DNA of 64,000 nt from Trinickia violacea. Lineage in GTDB: Bacteria > Pseudomonadota > Gammaproteobacteria > Burkholderiales > Burkholderiaceae. Each line of letters begins with the position of its first letter. The first letter of the stretch is position 1. Location: NCBI RefSeq assembly GCF_005280735.1, contig NZ_CP040078.1, positions 2,666,001 to 2,730,000 on the forward strand. The letters run 5' to 3'. Both the position numbers and the translations under genes were made by a program. Positions 27,840 to 36,217 of this stretch are shown here, piece after piece. The notes beneath the pieces were generated by a model. It was not told the origin of the DNA, did not search any database, and saw only the letters and a program-made list of their open reading frames with translations.

Positions 27840-29425
27840 GCTTCATCTGCGCTTCGGTGCGGCTGCGCGAGCAAGCCGAAGACGATCAGCGCCGACAGCA
27901 GCGTGATGGCGATCAACGCGTATAGAAGCATCCGAAACGCATCCGCGTAGACCTTGATGAGCCGCGCGTGACTCAACCCCGGGACCAGAGCCGCCGCATC
28001 GCCCAGGTCTCCGGTTGCCGCGCGTTGGGCCGCCATGGCCAAGCTCGGCGCCGCAGCGGCAAGATGCGGCTCGCGCGCGAGCCCGCCTTGAATCAATCCC
28101 GCGAGCAGCGCGCCGACAATCGCCAGCGCGATCCCCTCCCCGGCCACGCGCGTCGTGCTGAAGATGCCGGTCGCCATGCCGGCGCGCTCCTTCGGCACGA
28201 CGCTAACCGACAGGCCGTCCATCAGCCCCCAGGGCATGCCCGTCCCGAAACCGATGACGAACATCGCGAGCATCGTGCCGCGCGGCGACTGCCCGGGCTC
28301 GATACGCGACAGCAGATAAAGACCCAAAGCGGCGATCAGCAGCCCGACACCCGACACCACCGCCGGCCGCACCCATCGCGTGACAAGGGCCGCGGCAAAC
28401 GGCACGAACAAGAGCGGCGCCGATAACGCGATCATCATCAATCCGCCGCTCACCTCGCTGCGTCCCTCGATGCCGATGAAGCGGATCGGCAGCAAGATCA
28501 GCAGCACGACAAAGCAATAGCAGGTCGCGACCGGCAGCGCTTGAACGCCCACGAAGCGCGGATAGCGAAAGAGCGTGAGATCGAGCATCGGCCGCGCCGT
28601 CCATCGCTCGATCACGAAGAACGCCACGGCGCACGCCGCCGATAACGCGAAGAGCCCGACGACGAGACCACTGGTCCAGCCGCTTTCCGGCGCCTGCAGC
28701 ACACCCCAGGTCAGCGTCGCCAGGAAGCCGGTGAATGCGACGGTGCCCGTCCAATCCACGCCCGCGGCATCCGGATCACGCGATTCGCGCATGCGCGGCA
28801 CGCCGAACAGCAGCACCAGCGCGCCAATGAGGGCGCTCGAGACGAAAATCGACCGCCAACCGTAGCGGTCGATGAGGCACCCCGCGAGGATCGGACCAAA
28901 CGCAAGCCCCACGCCGAAGGTCGTGCCGAGCAGGCTGAACGCGCGCGTGCGCGCGTCGCCGTCGAACTCCTGCGCAAGCGCGGCAGACCCGCCCGACAGC
29001 GCCGCAGCCCCAGCGACGCCCTGTGCCGCCCGCAACACGTCGAGCCAGCCGACGCTCGGCGCAAGGCCGATCAGCAGCGACAACAACACAAAGAGCGCAA
29101 TCCCGATCGCGAAGATCCGCTTGCGGCCGAACACGTCCGCGAGCGTTCCCGCCGCCATGAGCACGCTGCCGAAACTGAGCATGAACGCGTTGGTGATCCA
29201 GTTCAGCGCGACGGGACTCCCGCCGAGATCGTGGCTGATCGCCGGGATCGCGACGGGCGCGCCGGCGAAGCTCAGCGGCAGCGTCACCGCCGCGAGGCAG
29301 ACGGTGCCGAGCACGGCGAGCGGATGGTGGGCGCCCCCGGCCCGTGCGTGCTGCAAGGGCAAAGGCGAGCGCGAAAGCGGCGCGCGGCGGCCGGCGCGGC
29401 GTTTGCCAGCGGAATCAGTCGACAT
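27836..29425 (-). CDS. MFS drug-efflux-type transporter (DHA2 group)
   Basis: A 529-residue inner-membrane transporter with about 14 hydrophobic segments, the DHA2 pattern. Motif A appears as GTLADVFGRKRIFAIG. Motif C-like GPILAGCLIDRYGWRSIF follows, where efflux pumps of this group have a conserved turn. The ATG at 29425 has AAGAGGA six bases upstream; a longer in-frame start at 29506 overlaps the promoter. It is divergent from a LysR-type gene, which probably controls it. The substrate is unknown. Confidence 0.86.
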   Translation of the reverse strand: MSTDSAGKRRAGRRAPLSRSPLPLQHARAGGAHHPLAVLGTVCLAAVTLPLSFAGAPVAIPAISHDLGGSPVALNWITNAFMLSFGSVLMAAGTLADVFGRKRIFAIGIALFVLLSLLIGLAPSVGWLDVLRAAQGVAGAAALSGGSAALAQEFDGDARTRAFSLLGTTFGVGLAFGPILAGCLIDRYGWRSIFVSSALIGALVLLFGVPRMRESRDPDAAGVDWTGTVAFTGFLATLTWGVLQAPESGWTSGLVVGLFALSAACAVAFFVIERWTARPMLDLTLFRYPRFVGVQALPVATCYCFVVLLILLPIRFIGIEGRSEVSGGLMMIALSAPLLFVPFAAALVTRWVRPAVVSGVGLLIAALGLYLLSRIEPGQSPRGTMLAMFVIGFGTGMPWGLMDGLSVSVVPKERAGMATGIFSTTRVAGEGIALAIVGALLAGLIQGGLAREPHLAAAAPSLAMAAQRAATGDLGDAAALVPGLSHARLIKVYADAFRMLLYALIAITLLSALIVFGLLAQPHRSADEA

Positions 29426-29569
29426 CGAATCCTCTTGAATTACGCTCGCCGCGCCATGGCGAAACGAGGCGGTGGATGAGTTCGACCGATGATAAAGTGG
29501 CCGCAATCGCGATAAAACGCCCTATTCGCCCGCCATGAACGGACAAAAATTCTCGAATCGAGGGATACG

Positions 29570-30460
29570 ATGGATAGCCTGAGCGGCCTCTTGGCCTTCG
29601 TCCACGCCGCCCGGATGCGCAGCTTCGTCGCGGCGGGCGAACGGCTGGGCGTGTCGGCATCGGCGGTCGGCAAGAGCGTCGCGCGGCTCGAGGAAAAAAT
29701 CGGCGTGCGGCTCTTGAACCGCAGCACGCGGCGCATCAGTCTGACCGAGGAAGGCACGCTGTTTTTCGAGCGGTGTCAGCGCATCGTCGGGGAGATCGAA
29801 GAGGCCGAGGCCGAAATGCTGCGCGTCACCGGGACACCTAGCGGACGGTTGCGCGTGAGCCTGCCGGCGGTCGGATACCGGATGCTGATGCCGGTGCTGC
29901 CTGAATTCACGCAGCGGTATCCCGACATCGAGCTCGATCTGGATTTCAACGACCGGCTGATCGACGTGATCGCCGAGGGCGTCGACGCGGTGATTCGCAG
30001 CGGCGAGCTGAACGACTCGCGTTTGAAGGCGAAGCCGCTTGGGCCGTTTCGCTTCGTTCTTGCCGGCGCGCCTGGGTATTTCGCGCGGCGCGGCGTGCCG
30101 CTCGTGCCGCGCGAACTGGAGCAGCACGCGTGCTTGCGCTACAAGTTTCCGACCACCGGGCAGCTTCAACCGTGGAGCCTGCGCTCGCGCGCAGACGAGC
30201 CGCCCGTTGCGCTCGCGGGCGGCCTGATCTGCAACAGCGTCGAGGCGTTGATCGCCGCGGCGTCGGGCGGCCTAGGCATTGCTTATCTGCCCGACTTCGT
30301 CGTGCGCGAAGCGATCGCGGCCGGAACGCTGACGACTGTGCTTGACGACCATCTGCCTGACACGGGGCGGTTCTCGGTGCTGTGGCCGAGCAACCGGCAT
30401 TTGCTGCCGAAGCTCAGAGTGTTCGTCGATTATTTGGTTGAGAAGCGGGTGCTGAGGTAG
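29570..30460 (+). CDS. LysR-family transcription regulator
   Basis: A 296-residue regulator. The winged helix is at residues 1-60 (MDSLSGLLAFVHAARMRSFVAAGERLGVSASAVGKSVARLEEKIGVRLLNRSTRRISLTEEG), followed by the periplasmic-binding-protein-like effector domain. It has the PAVGYRMLMP, VDAVIRSGELNDSRLKAK and GLGIAYLPDFV stretches typical of the DhcR/AaeR-like group. GAGGGA precedes the ATG. The 144-base gap to the divergent MFS gene probably contains its binding site. Confidence 0.9.
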   Translation: MDSLSGLLAFVHAARMRSFVAAGERLGVSASAVGKSVARLEEKIGVRLLNRSTRRISLTEEGTLFFERCQRIVGEIEEAEAEMLRVTGTPSGRLRVSLPAVGYRMLMPVLPEFTQRYPDIELDLDFNDRLIDVIAEGVDAVIRSGELNDSRLKAKPLGPFRFVLAGAPGYFARRGVPLVPRELEQHACLRYKFPTTGQLQPWSLRSRADEPPVALAGGLICNSVEALIAAASGGLGIAYLPDFVVREAIAAGTLTTVLDDHLPDTGRFSVLWPSNRHLLPKLRVFVDYLVEKRVLR

Positions 30461-30990
30461 TGCTCAGACAACGCCTCTCAAGGCACTGACTTCCGCAGCA
30501 ACTTAGCGGGCAGGTGTGGCGTGCGACGCGTGCCCATCACGGAATCGAGCGCAAGACGATCACCGCTCACCGTCACGTACCCGATCAGCATAACTACAAG
30601 CACAAAAATGCGCCCCCACGAGCCCGCGTCCTGTGAGCGCGCAGTTTCGCCCCTTGCATTCGAAAGAATTTTGTAATATAAATGTCAGGCCGCGCGTAGA
30701 TGGACAGATTGATTAGTCATCCTACATTTCTCAAAAAGCAATGTTCGATGCCGTGACATATCACGATTCCTTCCGTGCAAGGCAAAAGGCTGGGGGGGTG
30801 ACATTTGGGCCACGATGACAAGCCAGCGCATCGGCTTGACAGAAGAAGGAAGTTGGTAGCAAGCAATTTAGACTTTTGCTTTCCAACTACATCATTCCGT
30901 AGTCCTACAAAACTGTTCCTCGTCAGACGTTAAGCATGACAATTAACACGTGAGAACCTCCGTTCTCAAAATAGCAAGGAGAGTCGAATC
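30461..30990. other. 530-base intergenic region at the islet edge
   Basis: Base composition falls from GC-rich to AT-rich across this gap. No complete gene is seen. On the minus strand an open stretch of 68 codons ending at 30478 has a hydrophobic segment (WGRIFVLVVMLIGYVTV) but no start codon, so it may be a 3' gene remnant or chance. A run of seven G lies at 30792-30798. A short hairpin (GAGAAC/GTTCTC) lies just before the next gene. Confidence 0.4.
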
Positions 30991-31348
30991 ATGATTAAAT
31001 TCAAGTCCAATTTCTTGCAGCGACATAGCAAGCGCCTTCGCGACATCATCGCAATCGCACTCATCTCATTGTTTTCAATATTTCATGCCCCGGCCGCATT
31101 CTCAGAGACGACTACCAGCAATAGCGTGCATTCCGTAAATGGCAGCATTGACTACTTTGCCCCCCCAGAAGAAGATGGATTTGCAGCCAGCTGCATATTT
31201 TCCATCTTGTAGCACTGGCTACTCCCAGTGTGTCTCAAAAAATGGCAATCAAGCTGGTAGCATTTGGGGCACATCGAGGTGCCTGGACTGCATGAATCGC
31301 TGCAACTCGAGTTTCGGTGCGTGGCCGTGGGGTTCCCCAGGCTGCTAA
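30991..31348 (+). pseudogene. secreted cysteine-rich small protein, frame split at a C7 tract
   Basis: The ATG at 30991 follows a strong AAGGAGAG site. It begins a signal peptide: basic lead, then IIAIALISLFSIFHAPAAFS, with likely cleavage before ETT. The frame stops at 31212. At a run of seven C (31160-31166) removal of one C joins it to a second frame that ends at 31348. The joined protein is about 118 residues with a mature part of about 80. The part from 31190 onward holds six cysteines (SCSTGYSQC..RCLDCMNRC..GSPGC) and a Trp/Gly/Pro-rich tail. Low GC, unlike the neighbours. The split could be a true mutation, phase variation, slippage, or a read error. The function is unknown; a small secreted peptide effector is possible. 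Confidence 0.55.
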
Positions 31349-31631
31349 ATTTACTCGTTGCCCGGACGATTTTTGATATGACTTAGTCGGCTTGGATGTC
31401 GAGCTAGCTTCGGGCACTTGTGTCGCTTGGCGACGGCGGCAACTACGGCCTCGGTCGTGATTCCGTCGTCGCCAACAATGGATCGTTTTGGAAGGTGCAG
31501 TTTGGGCATCACCGCTGCTTTAAGCGGTTACGCCATCCGTGCGACGGGCAGCACGTTGTCTGTCGTGAGTTCACGCTCAGTTTATGGTTGTCGTGTCATA
31601 ATGACAGACGCAAAGAACTAAGGAGTATTGC
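31349..31631. other. gap between the cysteine-rich gene and the DUF1835 gene
   Basis: The gap is 283 bases. Two overlapping short open frames of about 70 codons are present on the plus strand, but neither has a convincing ribosome site or recognisable family, and one runs into the next gene start. I see nothing else but the AAGGAG site of the downstream gene. Confidence 0.4.
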
Positions 31632-32450
31632 ATGATGACCGACCCTAGCCTTGCCGCACATGGAGACCCCAATCTTTTCAAAGTCGTCAACGTCACCTTT
31701 TCACATGACTCATATTCCCTCGTTAAGGACTTCATAACTAAAAAAGGAATCGATGAGGAGGTTGAGTTTGCGTGCGACGCAATGCACCTAGGACCGATTG
31801 AATACAGCAGCATATCTTTCCGCCGGGAGTGGTTAGAAATTCACTTCGGCATCGAAATCACTGAAGATCAGATGCTCACGAGCGAAAGAACATACGCAGC
31901 CTTAAAAGAGTCAATTGAGCATGGAATACACATGGTAGCCTGGGTCAACACCAATGACTCCGTTGAATATGCAAATTTTTTGCACTGGATTGATCGCTGC
32001 GATCCCAAAAATATTTTGCTAGCGCGCCCGGACTTTCCCGGACGCGATGATCTGAACAACCCCGCTGCGGACCCGGTGACGATAATGAACTCTATCCGCG
32101 AGTCGGCAGAACTTATTCAGCCGGATTTGTTAAATAGATATCGAGAACAATGGGCTGGGCTGAAATCGGAAAACGCTGCATTCCGCCTTTTTGATGAAGA
32201 AAATAATTTCAGATCTTTTTCCATCGATGCATTTGATCAAATACTAATTTCCTCCATTTCGGCGGACTGGGACAGTATGCCAGAAATTCTGCTAAGAGCA
32301 ATTCGAAAGTGCTGGGCTACCAAGCTCTCCATTCCCGGCGACTTAATCTTTTGCCATCGAATAATTGAGCTTGCTAAACATTCACCTGGGCTCGAAATGC
32401 GAGGTGATTCAAGCGCTCCAATGCAACTCGAATTTCGCTCAATTTCATGA
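31632..32450 (+). CDS. DUF1835/DUF3658-type protein
   Basis: A 272-residue soluble protein. The first half resembles DUF1835 (VNVTFSHDSYSLVKDFI, EVEFACDAMHLGPIE, then HMVAWVNTNDSVEYANFLHWID). The second half resembles DUF3658 (RYREQWAGLKSENAAFRLFDEENNFRSFSIDAFDQILISSI, then GDLIFCHRIIELAKHSPGLEMRGD). Both domain calls come from the sequence pattern and the biochemical role is not known. AAGGAG is six bases before the ATG. It is part of the AT-rich islet; codon use differs from the flanking GC-rich genes. Its place beside a secreted peptide gene would fit an immunity or processing role, but that is a guess. Confidence 0.6.
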   Translation: MMTDPSLAAHGDPNLFKVVNVTFSHDSYSLVKDFITKKGIDEEVEFACDAMHLGPIEYSSISFRREWLEIHFGIEITEDQMLTSERTYAALKESIEHGIHMVAWVNTNDSVEYANFLHWIDRCDPKNILLARPDFPGRDDLNNPAADPVTIMNSIRESAELIQPDLLNRYREQWAGLKSENAAFRLFDEENNFRSFSIDAFDQILISSISADWDSMPEILLRAIRKCWATKLSIPGDLIFCHRIIELAKHSPGLEMRGDSSAPMQLEFRSIS

Positions 32451-32598
32451 CAATTACTTAGCATGCCATGACAGCGACTGCGTTGCGTTCGAGCGAAAGA
32501 ATTGCAAGCGTGCGACGCAGCGATCCTAACGGAGAGGACGTAATGCATTACCCTTTTCATATCGCGCGCCTCCATCGAAAGGGCCAAGGAAGAACAGA

Positions 32599-33750
32599 AT
32601 GTCGTTAGTTGTGAGTGGCTTCTTTGCCGAAGGATATCGATCGCTTCAACGCATCGCCATTCCTCTAGGAAAACTAAATGTTTTCGTGGGTCAAAATGGG
32701 GTTGGAAAGACCAACCTCTATCGAGCCTTGGAGCTGCTTCAAGCGTCCGCGTCCGGACAGCTATCGTACGAGTTAGCATCCGAGGGTGGCATGGAGTCAG
32801 TTTTGTTCGCGGGGCGGAGGAATAACAGCAAACCTGCTCGGCTCATTTTGCGGGTTGAACTGTCGGATTCGCGCACCGACGAACTTCAATACGAGTATGA
32901 AGTCTCGATTGGCCTTGTTCCTCAGATCGGTGGCAATGTATCCGGGGCCGCTTTCGCCTTCGAACCGCAAGTCAAAGAGGAAACACTTCTGCACCACAAC
33001 CGGGGACGTGAGTATGCTTTGCTTCAGAGACGCAATTCAGCACTGACTGTCGTCAACGACGACGGAGTCAAATCGTCCGTCGGGATTGATCTGCTTGCTT
33101 CGGAAACAGCGCTTGCTCACATTCAGGACCCAGACCGTTACCCGGCGTTGCACACGGTTCGTCGCAGTTTGATGGACTGGCGCTTCTATCATGATTTCCG
33201 CACCGACTCGGCGTCCCCATTGCGTCGAGACTGCCTTGCCGTCGCCAGTCCAACACTCGATTCGAATGGATCAAACCTTGCCGCGGTGTTTGCAACGCTA
33301 GCACATATTCGTGAGGACACAGCAGAGCTCGAGGAAGCGGTCAATGATGCATTTCCTGGCGCCGTCCTTGACATTCCTCGCCCTGGCAGGACGGCGTCAT
33401 TCGGCCTGCGCTTCCCCGATTACCCGCTCCGAACATTCAATGCGATCGAACTATCGGATGGCACGCTTCGTTACCTTGCGCTGATAGGCACTCTACTTGC
33501 GTACCGCCTACCGGCGTTCCTCGCGCTCAACGAGCCAGAGGCGAGCTTGCACCCAGACCTGCTTCGCCCCTTGGCAAGACTAATCGTGCGAGCCTCAAAG
33601 CGAACGCAAGTTTGGCTCGTCACCCATTCTCAAGAGCTGGCGGATGCCCTCGCCGAAGAAGGCGGCATACGTGCACTGCATGTAATTAAGGAGAACGGCC
33701 GGACATGGATAAGGGGCCTGACGATTACAGGCGAGTTTAGAGATACGTGA
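32599..33750 (+). CDS. AAA ATPase of the ABC/OLD-like group
   Basis: A 383-residue predicted ATPase of the SMC/ABC-like type (AAA_21, COG4637-like). It opens with FFAEGYRSLQRIAIPLGKLNVFVGQNGVGKTNLYRALELL, placing Walker A at residues 31-38. Walker B and the signature region are at the C-terminus (ALNEPEASLHPDLLRPLARLI), and the H-loop is in VWLVTHSQELADAL. There is no long coiled coil and no TOPRIM nuclease domain. Similar stand-alone ATPases are widespread and some occur in defence loci. It lies in the islet, 148 bases after the DUF1835 gene. Confidence 0.8.
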   Translation: MSLVVSGFFAEGYRSLQRIAIPLGKLNVFVGQNGVGKTNLYRALELLQASASGQLSYELASEGGMESVLFAGRRNNSKPARLILRVELSDSRTDELQYEYEVSIGLVPQIGGNVSGAAFAFEPQVKEETLLHHNRGREYALLQRRNSALTVVNDDGVKSSVGIDLLASETALAHIQDPDRYPALHTVRRSLMDWRFYHDFRTDSASPLRRDCLAVASPTLDSNGSNLAAVFATLAHIREDTAELEEAVNDAFPGAVLDIPRPGRTASFGLRFPDYPLRTFNAIELSDGTLRYLALIGTLLAYRLPAFLALNEPEASLHPDLLRPLARLIVRASKRTQVWLVTHSQELADALAEEGGIRALHVIKENGRTWIRGLTITGEFRDT

Positions 33751-33955
33751 TTTTCGACACACCTGAATTTTCCATACCAAAATAACGAAAATAGAAAGCA
33801 AAACGTATTAATTGAAAGTAAATCCAGATAGATATTTAGCATTACTATATTTATAGGCAACATAAAATAAAAAAACATACCCCCGCAGAAACTACTGCAG
33901 CTTGATCGATGCCGCACTTTCACTCCCCCCCACCTTTGAAAGCGGGACATTTAAA

Positions 33956-34696
33956 ATGATTCAACGCAATTTCGTAGTCGTATTGGCGATATTTTTAGTG
34001 ATGCCGGGTTGTTCAATGAGAGATGATGGAATCATCAGCGATCTCGAAGCGACTTTACGGTCTCGACTTGGCGACGAAATGACAATCAGAAGCGTGCTAA
34101 AGTCACCCATCGCCGGACTCTACGAAGTAGATCTTGGAGATCGTATTATTTATAGTGACGCAACAGGTGATCGTCTACTGGTGGGAGAAATTTTTGATAG
34201 CAAAAACCGATCAAATTTAACAGAATCACGCTTCTCAGAAATCAATAAGATAGATTTCTCGGCTCTTCCATTTTCTGACGCATTGAAAGTGGTGAGAGGC
34301 AATGGTAGTCGCAAGCTTGCAGTATTCAGCGATCCAAACTGCCCGTATTGCAAACAACTAGAAGCGGAGCTGGAATCAATCGATAACGTGACGATTTACA
34401 CTTTCCTGTATCCGGTGCTATCCCCAGACTCTGTCGAGAAGTCCAGGGCTATCTGGTGCTCGCCCGACCGAACGCAGGCATGGGGGGACTGGATGCTAGA
34501 TCACCGAAAGCCGACCACCACCAACATTTGCAAGACAGACGTTATAGAAAGAAATATCGCACTTGGCCACTCTTTAAATGTAAAAGGAACTCCGACCGTG
34601 TTTCTTTCGGATGGACGTCGACTGCCCGGCGCATTATCAATCGAAAAGCTAGAACAACAACTAGTAGTGGCAGTCGCTGCAAAAAAAGCTGAATAA
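33956..34696 (+). CDS. DsbC-like thiol:disulfide isomerase lipoprotein
   Basis: A 246-residue protein with a lipoprotein signal (VVVLAIFLVMPGC, acylated Cys19) and the DsbC layout. An N-terminal dimerisation-like segment (LRSRLGDEMTIRSVLKSPIAGLYEVDLGDRIIYSD) is followed by the thioredoxin fold with active site CPYC at Cys129-Cys132 and the cis-Pro loop GTPTVFLSDG. It would shuffle disulfides in periplasmic proteins while anchored to a membrane. A lipidated form is unusual for classical DsbC. The gene is AT-rich, which suggests transfer. The ATG at 33956 was chosen over an upstream TTG to place the lipobox properly; the ribosome site is weak. Confidence 0.83.
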   Translation: MIQRNFVVVLAIFLVMPGCSMRDDGIISDLEATLRSRLGDEMTIRSVLKSPIAGLYEVDLGDRIIYSDATGDRLLVGEIFDSKNRSNLTESRFSEINKIDFSALPFSDALKVVRGNGSRKLAVFSDPNCPYCKQLEAELESIDNVTIYTFLYPVLSPDSVEKSRAIWCSPDRTQAWGDWMLDHRKPTTTNICKTDVIERNIALGHSLNVKGTPTVFLSDGRRLPGALSIEKLEQQLVVAVAAKKAE

Positions 34697-35018
34697 TCGG
34701 CTACTCAGGATTATAACCGGCGGGTAGTGTAATAATGAGATTGAACGCAGCCCATTTCAGCCTTAATTGATTAAATTTTCCGTAAATTTACGATGGATTT
34801 ATTTTCCAATAAGTGAAATCCCTATTTCTGGTGCAGCACCGCTTCAGCATATAAGATCATGTTAATAATGTTTCGCAATTGCAGACCGGTCAAATTGGCG
34901 ACGGCGAGCATGAAAGTATGCTACGTAATCGGTCCAGCGTTACTTCAGCGCAACTCGTTACCCAATCAAATCCCATAAAATCATCATTAGAGTTGTCTCT
35001 CAATCACTTGATTTTCTC
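34697..35018. other. AT-rich gap upstream of macA
   Basis: The gap is 322 bases, AT-rich on the left and rising in GC towards macA. It should hold the promoter of the exporter operon. No gene or clear terminator is visible. Confidence 0.5.
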
Positions 35019-36215
35019 ATGAAAGAAATTCGACGCCCCCGGATCATGGCGGCGCTAGGCGTCATTGCACTGATTCTGCTTGCCGTGGTCTACCACCTGT
35101 TTTTCTCCAGCGACAAGAACCCGCAATACCTGACCGCTCAAGTCGCTCGCGCGGATCTGGAAGACGCCGTTCTCGCCTCAGGCACCCTACAGGCGTTCAA
35201 GCAAGTCGACGTCGGCGCTCAGGTCTCCGGCCAATTGAAATCGCTGAAGGTGAACCTCGGCGACAACGTGAAAAGGGACCAGTGGCTCGCCGAAATCGAT
35301 CCGGTCATTTCCGAGAACACGCTGCGTCAGGCCGTGGCGAACGAAGCGAATCTCGCCGCGCAACGGCTCGCCACGGCCGCCCAACTCAAGCAGGCCGAGC
35401 TGGGCCTCAAGCGTCAACAGCAAATGCTCCCCGACGATGCGACCTCGCGGCAAGACTTGGAAGCTGCTCAGGCGCGGTTCGACGTGCAACGCGCGACGCT
35501 GGCGTCCCTCGACGCACAAATCCGCGCCGCCCGAATCCAGATCGAGACAGCGCAGGCGAGCCTGGGCTATACGCGCATCAGCGCGCCGATGGACGGCGAA
35601 GTGGTGGCCATTGTCACGCAGGAAGGCCAGACCGTGATCGCGCAACAGCTGGCTCCGGTGATCCTCAAGCTCGCCCATCTCGACACAATGACGGTTAAAG
35701 CGCAGGTATCCGAAGCGGACGTAATCCGCATCCATCCGGGCCAGAGCGCCTACTTCACGATTCTCGGCGACGCGGACAAGCGCTATCACGGCAAGCTGCG
35801 GGCAATCGAGCCCGCGCCGCAGAACTTTCTTGATATGCAAGCCGGCGCGGGCGGCACGGGCAGCGGCTCGTCGAAACCGAACACGGCTGTGTTCTACAAC
35901 GCACTCTTCGAGGTGCCCAACCCCGAGCACCGTTTGCGCATTTCGATGACGGCACAGGTCGGCATTCTGCTCGGCGCAGCGCAGAATGTGCTGGTGATTC
36001 CAGCAGCCGCGCTCGGGCCGAAGGACAAAGACGGCGCGTTTCCCGTGCGCGTGCTTGGCAAAGACAATCGTGTCGAAACACGCAAGGTCAGCACGGGCAT
36101 CAACAACAACGTGAAAGTGGAAGTGCTGTCTGGCTTGAAAGAAGGGGAAAACGTGATTGTCGGCGAGGCGACCGATCATCCCGAGCCCGATGCGGCCCCC
36201 AGCGCGAGAGACTGA
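35019..36215 (+). CDS. macA: MacA-type membrane fusion protein
   Basis: The periplasmic adaptor of a MacAB-type tripartite exporter. It has 398 residues. One N-terminal membrane anchor (IMAALGVIALILLAVVYHLFF) is followed by the lipoyl domain (VDVGAQVSGQLKSLKVNLGDNVKRDQWLAEID), a coiled-coil hairpin (residues about 105-185), then the barrel and membrane-proximal domains. The family-specific SKPNTAVFYNALFEVPNPEHRLRISMTAQV is clear. It is the first gene of a macA-macB-outer membrane factor operon, two bases before macB. The Shine-Dalgarno is weak. Confidence 0.92.
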   Translation: MKEIRRPRIMAALGVIALILLAVVYHLFFSSDKNPQYLTAQVARADLEDAVLASGTLQAFKQVDVGAQVSGQLKSLKVNLGDNVKRDQWLAEIDPVISENTLRQAVANEANLAAQRLATAAQLKQAELGLKRQQQMLPDDATSRQDLEAAQARFDVQRATLASLDAQIRAARIQIETAQASLGYTRISAPMDGEVVAIVTQEGQTVIAQQLAPVILKLAHLDTMTVKAQVSEADVIRIHPGQSAYFTILGDADKRYHGKLRAIEPAPQNFLDMQAGAGGTGSGSSKPNTAVFYNALFEVPNPEHRLRISMTAQVGILLGAAQNVLVIPAAALGPKDKDGAFPVRVLGKDNRVETRKVSTGINNNVKVEVLSGLKEGENVIVGEATDHPEPDAAPSARD

Positions 36216-36217
36216 CA

